A DNA stretch of 64,000 nt, taken from assembly GCA_963765875.1 (NCBI GenBank), contig CAVXYK010000006.1, forward strand, positions 1-64,000, read 5' to 3'. Made by a program: the position numbers and the translations under genes. The first letter of the stretch is position 1. Every line of letters begins with the position of its first letter. A model generated the notes under the pieces. It searched no databases. It saw nothing but the letters and a program-made list of their open reading frames with translations, and was not told where the DNA came from. Of the stretch, positions 58,331 through 64,000 are shown piece after piece. This DNA comes from JAWKOK01 sp963765875 (GTDB lineage: Bacteria; Chloroflexota; Anaerolineae; Caldilineales; Caldilineaceae).

Positions 58331-59881
58331 ATGCTCAACCTAGCTGTCATGCTCGAAGAAAGTGCGCAACAGTTCCCTGATCGAATCGCCGTGATCTTCA
58401 ACGAGACCAAGCTGCCCTACGCTGCGGTCAATGCCGCGGCCAATCAGGTAGCCAACGGCCTCTCAGAACGGGGCATTGGCTCAGGCGACAAAGTGGCGCT
58501 TACCTGCCCCAATCTCCCCTATTTTCCGATTATCTACTACGGCATCCTCAAGACCGGCGCTACAGTTGTACCGCTGAACGTACTGCTGCGTGACCGTGAG
58601 ATCGCCTATCATCTGGAAGACAGCGACGCCACTGCGTTTTTCTGTTTCCAGGGAACGCCTGAGTTGCCCATGGGGCAGTTCGGCCATGAAGCCTTCCAGG
58701 CGGTGGACGCGTGTGAACACTTCGTACTGATCACAGCGGATCCGGCCGCGCCATCACCGATCGAGGGGGCCATGACGCTAGGCCAGTTCATGGTCAATCA
58801 AGCCCCGACATTCGACACTGTGATGACCGATGAGAGCGACACGGCCGTGATCCTCTACACTAGCGGCACGACGGGGCAGCCCAAAGGCGCCGAGTTGAGT
58901 CACTTGAACATGGTCATGAACGCACGCGTCATCGCTGACAATCTGATAGTGCAGCACGACCACCACAGACAACTGATTACGCTGCCCTTGTTCCACTCCT
59001 TTGGCCAGACCGCTCAGATGAATGTCGGCTTCTATCAGGGCGCTACACTCTCTCTGTTGGCGCGTTTCACGCCGGCTGACGCGCTTGCGATCATGGAGCG
59101 AGACAATGTGACCTTCTTTGCCGGCGTGCCTACCATGTATTGGGCGCTACTCAACTATCCGAAAGCGGATGAGTTCGATCTGGAGAAAATCTCGCGCAAC
59201 ATGCTCATTGCCGTTTCCGGCGGCTCGGCCTTGCCCGTAGAGGTGCACAAAGATTTTGGCGAACGGTTTACAGTCAAGATTCTGGAGGCATACGGCCTTT
59301 CGGAAACAAGCCCCGCGGCTACATTCAACCGGCCGGATCTGCCGACCAAGCCCGGTTCGGTCGGTCCGCCGATCTGGGGTGTTGACGTGCGTGTGGTGGA
59401 CTTCAATGACGACGATGTACCGGTTGGCGAGATGGGTGAGGTGCTGATTCGCGGTCATAACATCATGAAGGGCTACTACAACCGGCCCGACGCTACGGCC
59501 AGTGCAATGCGGGGCGGGTGGTTCCATTCGGGCGACATCGGCATGTTCGACGCGGACGGCTATCTCTACATCACCGATCGGGTTAAAGACATGATTATCC
59601 GTGGCGGCTTCAATGTCTATCCGCGCGAGATCGAAGAGGTGCTGATGACGCACCCAGCCATCAGCCTGGCCGCAGTGGTTGGCATCACCAATGACCAGCA
59701 TGGTGAAGAGATCAAGGCCTACGTCATTCTCAAGGAAGGGGCCTCGGCCACAGGCGAAGAGATCGTTGAATGGTCCAAGGAGAATATGGCGGCCTACAAA
59801 TACCCACGCATCGTAGAAATTCGCGAATCCCTGCCGATGACAGCGACCGGCAAGATTCTGAAACGCGAGTTGCGCAGTTAG
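58331..59881 (+). CDS. acyl-CoA synthetase (AMP-forming)
   Basis: 516-residue ANL-superfamily ligase, probably a medium/long-chain fatty acid CoA ligase. Motifs: VILYTSGTTGQPKGAELSHL (phosphate loop), LITLPLFHSFGQTAQMN, AYGLSETSPAATFN (adenine/acyl site), GGWFHSGDIGMFD, YITDRVKDMIIRGGFNVYP (hinge) and TATGKILKRELRS (catalytic Lys near the end). ATG at 58331 has AGGAGG 6 bases upstream. Monocistronic; ends near two inverted repeats. Could activate an aromatic or fatty acid; the fatty-acid branch is the better match. Confidence 0.9.
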   Translation: MLNLAVMLEESAQQFPDRIAVIFNETKLPYAAVNAAANQVANGLSERGIGSGDKVALTCPNLPYFPIIYYGILKTGATVVPLNVLLRDREIAYHLEDSDATAFFCFQGTPELPMGQFGHEAFQAVDACEHFVLITADPAAPSPIEGAMTLGQFMVNQAPTFDTVMTDESDTAVILYTSGTTGQPKGAELSHLNMVMNARVIADNLIVQHDHHRQLITLPLFHSFGQTAQMNVGFYQGATLSLLARFTPADALAIMERDNVTFFAGVPTMYWALLNYPKADEFDLEKISRNMLIAVSGGSALPVEVHKDFGERFTVKILEAYGLSETSPAATFNRPDLPTKPGSVGPPIWGVDVRVVDFNDDDVPVGEMGEVLIRGHNIMKGYYNRPDATASAMRGGWFHSGDIGMFDADGYLYITDRVKDMIIRGGFNVYPREIEEVLMTHPAISLAAVVGITNDQHGEEIKAYVILKEGASATGEEIVEWSKENMAAYKYPRIVEIRESLPMTATGKILKRELRS

Positions 59882-59896
59882 TGAGTATCCGCAAAT

Positions 59897-59961
59897 AACC
59901 TCCGGGAGGTGGTCACGAAAGTTTGGCTTAACGAAGTGGTTCTGACCACCTCCCGGAGGTT
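59897..59961. repeat. 19-bp perfect inverted repeat after acyl-CoA synthetase
   Basis: Arms 59897-59915 (AACCTCCGGGAGGTGGTCA) and 59943-59961 are exact complements with a 27-base loop. CCTCCGGGAGG is itself a palindrome, and it may be another dispersed element. Confidence 0.7.
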
Positions 59962-60023
59962 CAAACCGCTTAATTGTTTGTGGGCAGTTACTTAGTGCAC
60001 CAAAGTCAATACCACACAGCAGA

Positions 60024-60055
60024 AAGGGGCTTATTCCGCTTGGAATAAGCCCCTT
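60024..60055. terminator. 14-bp hairpin, two-way terminator
   Basis: Arms 60024-60037 (AAGGGGCTTATTCC) and 60042-60055, 4-base loop, bounded by AA and TT. Lies between the convergent acyl-CoA synthetase and mgtE genes. Confidence 0.8.
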
Positions 60056-60080
60056 GTTTCCGTGCGGCGTCGTTCTCTTC

Positions 60081-61436
60081 TCAGACCAACCAGGCGATGA
60101 AGTAGGTGGACAAGCCCAGAAAAATGGCAAACCCCATCACGTCGGTCGTTGCTGTGACGAAGACGCCGGATGCGAGCGCCGGATCAATGCCAATGCGCTT
60201 CAGCGTCGTCGGCACGATAACGCCCATGGTGGCAGCGATCAGCAAGTTTAGTAACATGGAGACGCCGATGATAATACCCAGGACCGCGTTCCCCTGCCAG
60301 AGATAGGCCACCAGCCCGATAGAGACCCCGAGAATCAATCCCTGCAACAGATCGACGGTCACTTCGTGACGTAGCGCCCGCCACGCATCACTCAACTGAA
60401 TTTCGCCAAGTGCTAGCGAACGCACCATGATGGTCATGGTCTGATTGCCGGCGTTGCCCCCTTGCGCAGCAACAATCGGCATGAACGCCGCCAGCATTGC
60501 CGCTGCGGCGATGGTTCCCGCGAAGTAGGTCACCACAGCTGCTGACAAAAGCGCCGTGCCCATATTGATGTAGAGCCAGGGCAGACGGTTGCGAATGGCG
60601 CGAGGAATCGGGCTGAAAATCTCGGCTTCCTCACTGACTTGGGCCAGGCGATAGATGTCTTCGGTGGCCTCTTCCTCAAGAACATCCACCACATCGTCCA
60701 CGGCGACAATACCGACAAGTCGATGGCGGTCGTCAACGACCGGAATCGCCAGCAGATCGTAGCGAGCCAACAGTTGGGCAACTTCCTCCTGATCCGTGCC
60801 GACGTCAACCGAGATCACTTCGGAATTCATGATCTCTTCGACAGTCTGCTGCGGCTCAGCCAGGATGAGCATGCGCAGATTGACGACGCCAATCAGCACG
60901 CCGTAGCGATCCAGGACGTAGAGGTAGTAGAGCTCGTTCTCGCCGGCGTACTGCTCCTTGATGAAACGCAATGCCTCTTCCACGGTCATCCAGCGACGCA
61001 GACAGGGCGGCAGGTAGTTCATGATGCCGCCGGCAGTCTCCTCGTCGTGGATCAACAACGGCTCAACTTCGTGGCTATCCTCCATCTCCTCAAGCAACTG
61101 GCTGACGGCCTGGTCATCGTCCATCTCGCCCAACAGGTCGGCGGCCATATCCGGCTCCATGGCATCCAGCACATCGGCCAAGCGAATTGTGTCCAGATGC
61201 TCAGAGAGTTCGAGCATTTCATCTTCATCGAGCTGCTCTAAAATGTCCGCCAGATGTTCAGGATCGAACAGTGGAGCGATGGATGCCTGAGCTTCGGGCT
61301 CCAGCAAGGAGAGCACTTCGGCCGCATCCGCTGGATGTAGGTCGCGCAGATATGACGCTGCGCCCTCGAAATCGTTGTTTTCTACAAAATGTTGCGTTTG
61401 TGCCAGGGCATCGCTGACCTTGATGGGATCGACCAT
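60081..61436 (-). CDS. mgtE: MgtE-family magnesium transporter
   Basis: 451 residues. Cytoplasmic N domain (superhelical repeats LHPADAAEVLSLLEPEAQ, DEDEMLELSEHLDTIRLADVL), two CBS domains (MNYLPPCLRRWMTVEEALRF, VEEIMNSEVISVDVGTDQEE, VVDDRHRLVGIVAVDDVVDV), then five helices beginning LPWLYINMGTALLSAAVVTYF with the pore motif PIVAAQGGNAGNQTMTIMVR. ATG at 61436 follows AAGGAGGG. Magnesium-gated channel in the cytoplasmic membrane. No M-box leader is visible upstream, so control at RNA level is unlikely. Confidence 0.92.
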   Translation of the reverse strand: MVDPIKVSDALAQTQHFVENNDFEGAASYLRDLHPADAAEVLSLLEPEAQASIAPLFDPEHLADILEQLDEDEMLELSEHLDTIRLADVLDAMEPDMAADLLGEMDDDQAVSQLLEEMEDSHEVEPLLIHDEETAGGIMNYLPPCLRRWMTVEEALRFIKEQYAGENELYYLYVLDRYGVLIGVVNLRMLILAEPQQTVEEIMNSEVISVDVGTDQEEVAQLLARYDLLAIPVVDDRHRLVGIVAVDDVVDVLEEEATEDIYRLAQVSEEAEIFSPIPRAIRNRLPWLYINMGTALLSAAVVTYFAGTIAAAAMLAAFMPIVAAQGGNAGNQTMTIMVRSLALGEIQLSDAWRALRHEVTVDLLQGLILGVSIGLVAYLWQGNAVLGIIIGVSMLLNLLIAATMGVIVPTTLKRIGIDPALASGVFVTATTDVMGFAIFLGLSTYFIAWLV

Positions 61437-62174
61437 GTCGCCCTCCTTCTTTTTGATGAGTCCACTGCAAAAGGTCGCAGACGGACGCAGATAAACACAG
61501 ATAACAAAAGCAGGCCAATGATTGACCGTTGATGCCAAACAGTGTCGCTGTCAAGGCTGTGCATCGATTGTGGAAAGCGCTGAAAAAAAACTTGTGCCGG
61601 AGAAAGAGCAGGCAAGCGGGGCTAGAGGAGAGAGTCACGTCCGGATAGTTCCAGACGTGTCGAAATCGCTACGACAGAGAAGTCTCGAACTGGCGGAACG
61701 CAACATTGCTCCATCTGGGTCCCCGCGGCGTGATAGCCTGCACATCGAACCGGTCCGGTAACTTCGCACTGTCTGCGTTACAGATCGCGTATAATCGGCA
61801 TATGCCGTTGTTGTTGCCGGCAACCAATTGCCTGCTCCAGGATTGCAGAGCCCTGTCCGTGCGCCTGTTGTCGCAAGCGGCTAAGGGCACTGTACTGTCT
61901 GGATCGGGTTGGCTGTCAGCCACCGTTTGGGTCGTACTCTGAGTCGTACTCTGCTTGTTCATTGGTTCTCAATATGTAGTTCAACGAACGATTATTGAAC
62001 CATCGGTAACTCTCGAAGGGTAGCACCAGCGGGGGTTTCTGTCAATCCATAATCGCTTCAGAAAATTGAAGGACCGACAGCATTCACCGTCTGGCAGCAC
62101 TTGGCATGGGCGGCGAGTATTCTGGCGATTGAGAAAACGTCGGTTCTTCTCAATCTCATGTGGTATCCGATGGG
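61437..62174. other. intergenic region, no gene seen
   Basis: About 740 bases. Contains a CGCAGACGGACGCAGATAAA tract (near 61478) related to the CACAGAT repeats, a TATAAT at 61790-61795 without a good -35 partner, and a 9-bp hairpin at 62129-62159. Short open frames show no family resemblance. Confidence 0.4.
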
Positions 62175-64000
62175 CTACTCGGCTGAACCGGCTAGCGTAT
62201 AGAAGGTGCCGCGGCCTTTGCCGTGGCGCTGGAGTTGGCCGCCCTCAACCAATGCCGCCAGCTTACGGGTTGCCGTCGCCTTGCTGACGCCCGTCATGTC
62301 GATCAACTCGGCAGTCGTAATCCGACCGGTCACCTCGACGTGGTTGATCGCCATCTCCAGCTCACGATCAAGGGGATCGATCGAATCGGACTCGCTCTCC
62401 GTTTGAAGTTCGTTTTCGTGGCTTGGATCGAGGATGCGCGCCATCTCCAAGATGCTCGATTGACCGTCTCAACGCGGGAAATTGGCTCAGAATCTCCCCA
62501 TAGTAAGCGATCTCATCCTCCAGACCCGCGTCGTTGCTCAGCTCATAGCCCTGATGCCAATGGCGCGCTGCCGCTTCGAGTTCGCCTCGCTCCGCCAGCG
62601 CTTCGGCCAAATTCGAGTGGCTTCTTGACTGGGTCAGGGTCCAACCGCCCTCCTCGCAGAGCTTCAGGCAACGACTGTAGGCATCGATGGCGTTTTCCAG
62701 ATCGCCGCCAAAATGATAGGCTGCCCCCATGTTGAGCAGCGCCACCGCTACATGTTCGCCATTGGCCAGCCGCTCGAATGCAGCGACAGCCTCGGCGTGG
62801 GCCGATACGGCGTTGTATGTGTCGCCCATGTTGGCGTAGATGAGGCCGAGATTGCTGAGCGACTTGGCAATGCCGAACGGATCGCCGGACTGTTCCCGCA
62901 GCATGAGCGCCTTCTGGGCCTGCTGCAACGCAATCTCATACTGTTCCTGATGTCGATAGAGACTGGCCAGCGCGTCGTAGATTCTCGCTTCGGCTTCCGG
63001 CTGATGGGTAGCCAATGCGAGGGCGTTTTGGAGATCCTCCTCCGCCGCTGCCCATTCACGCCGCTCAATACGCACCCACGCCCGATCTTTGAGCATTTCT
63101 ACGAACTCAGTCAGCATACTCGCATCACCAGTCAGACCGGATATGGGCATGGCGTTACTGAAATAATCTGCGGCCTGCCCATAATAGGTCAGGGCATGCA
63201 GTTGATTTCGTTGCTCGTAGATCTTGCCCATTCGCCGATAGATCCGTCCACGCCGCAGATCGTCCGGCGCAACGGTTGCTGCCGACCGCGCCGCGACAAG
63301 TGCATTCTCATGACGCCCTGTGGCCAGATAGAGGTCACACAACAGAAGTTGCATCTCGCACCAGGTTTCGGCTTCGACGCGCTCTCGATCGAATTGCAGT
63401 AGTGCGTCGCAGAGTTCATCAGATGCCAACTCACCGATCAGCTCCTGAGCAGTGCTAAGCAGCAGCGTAGCTGCACGCTCCACCTCTCCCGCCTGTCGAA
63501 GATGGTACGCGGCGTTCAAGGGCTCGCCGGCCTCAACATAGAAGGAACCAATGCCGAGATGCCGAATACGCCGTCGATGCTTCTCCTGTCGATGCGTGAC
63601 ATAGGTTCGCAACGGCGGTGAAAGCCAAAGCGTCGCCCCGTCATCGCCAACAAGCAGACAACGACGCGCCACAAGCAGATCAATCGAGTCATTGACATCG
63701 GCGATGGCCTCTGACTTGGCGATATCGGCCAGTAACGACCGGGAGAAGACGTCGGTGAATGTAGCGGCGATGCCAAGAATGTGCTTGGCAACAGGCAAGG
63801 CTTCGAGGGGCTGATATAGTGCATCGAGGGCCTGCTGCTGGAGCATGGCCGTCGCCGCGCCGTCGGCCGCCTGGCCACGCAACCAGTGACCGACGTCCCG
63901 AATGGCGCGGTTTCGCTCGTCGAAAAAAGCGTCCTGGCTAGGAATGCCTGTTAGCGCCATCAGTGTCTCTGTATAGCGCCCGCCTTCAACAAATTCGTCG
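62175..64000 (-). CDS. TPR-repeat protein with C-terminal winged helix, frameshifted and cut by window edge
   Basis: The frame is open from the right edge (DEFVEGGRYTETLMALTGI). Features in order: a winged-helix-like end of an ATPase module (LDALYQPLEALPVAKHILGI), about ten TPR/helical repeats (ATLLLSTAQELIGELASDEL, LRRGRIYRRMGKIYEQRN, ATHQPEAEARIYDALASLY, SNLGLIYANMGDTYNAVSAH, ALLNMGAAYHFGGDLENAID), and, past a shift near 62455, a C-terminal winged helix (GRITTAELIDMTGVSKATAT, LAALVEGGQLQRHGKGRGTF). This resembles STAND-type signalling proteins, of which the NTPase part would lie beyond the edge. Likely a regulator; target unknown. Confidence 0.72.

Noticed and set aside
59147..60130. 327-residue minus-strand frame
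   Set aside because: Shadow of the acyl-CoA synthetase gene, running through terminators into mgtE.
61437..61560. M-box magnesium riboswitch upstream of mgtE
   Set aside because: No conserved M-box core is visible; the region instead has a dispersed CGCAGATAAA tract.

Overview
The window looks like a piece of a Chloroflexota genome, most likely an Anaerolineae/Caldilinea-type organism. This is an inference from gene content: a CruF/CrtI carotenoid operon, very long secreted beta-propeller and Ig-repeat proteins with a recurring [IF][YV]LP[LIF]-type motif, SdpR/SdpI, a DUF485/acetate-type symporter pair and a complete myo-inositol operon. No rRNA or tRNA gene was recognised, so taxonomy is not settled. 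Many genes are split by one or two small indels, often with both halves clearly homologous to one family. The simplest reading is residual assembly or read error, with true gene decay as the alternative, most plausible in the first 5.2 kb.

Layout. 1-4040 (minus): a tightly overlapping carotenoid operon cruF, plsY-like acyltransferase, family-2 glycosyltransferase, crtI; the last two are heavily frameshifted. 4205-4984 (minus): an intradiol-dioxygenase-like lipoprotein whose usual N-terminal motif sits at its C terminus. 5043-5882 (plus): a microbial rhodopsin with the Asn-Asp-Gln signature of light-driven sodium pumps. 6.1-12.1 kb: two large secreted proteins (FG-GAP propeller; CLCA-like metalloprotease plus VWA protein). 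12.1-19.6 kb: small-molecule metabolism (M20 amidohydrolase, cytochrome P450, SdpR/SdpI, an NTF2-like lipoprotein or secreted protein, creatininase, sugar-acid dehydratase). 19.8-31.0 kb: a TolB-like secreted protein, a lone tyrosine recombinase, and a roughly 2,340-residue Ig-repeat surface protein with Thr/Pro/Glu linkers and an LPxTG-type tail, coupled to a small membrane protein. 31.4-41.5 kb: TrkH/KtrB potassium transporter, N-formylglutamate amidohydrolase, inositol-phosphatase family enzyme, alpha/beta hydrolase, a lipoprotein and a kelch/InlB-repeat secreted protein. 42-52.2 kb: LacI regulator and the inositol catabolic operon iolB-C-D-A-(Gfo/Idh/MocA)-E-G. 52.3-64 kb: SHOCT protein, DUF485/SSS symporter pair, renalase-like flavoprotein, nitrilase, acyl-CoA synthetase, MgtE, and the end of a TPR/winged-helix regulator cut by the window edge.

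How it fits together. The carotenoid operon and the sodium-pump rhodopsin are neighbours, which suggests a photo-energy island (retinal supply, protective or antenna carotenoids, sodium motive force), although no beta-carotene oxygenase lies inside the window. The iol block is a full route from myo-inositol to malonic semialdehyde chemistry under a LacI-type regulator. Every convergent gene pair in the window is separated by a hairpin, and most of these are long, near-perfect and flanked by A and T tracts, reading as two-way terminators. Inverted repeats of several families also fill the gaps inside the iol operon.
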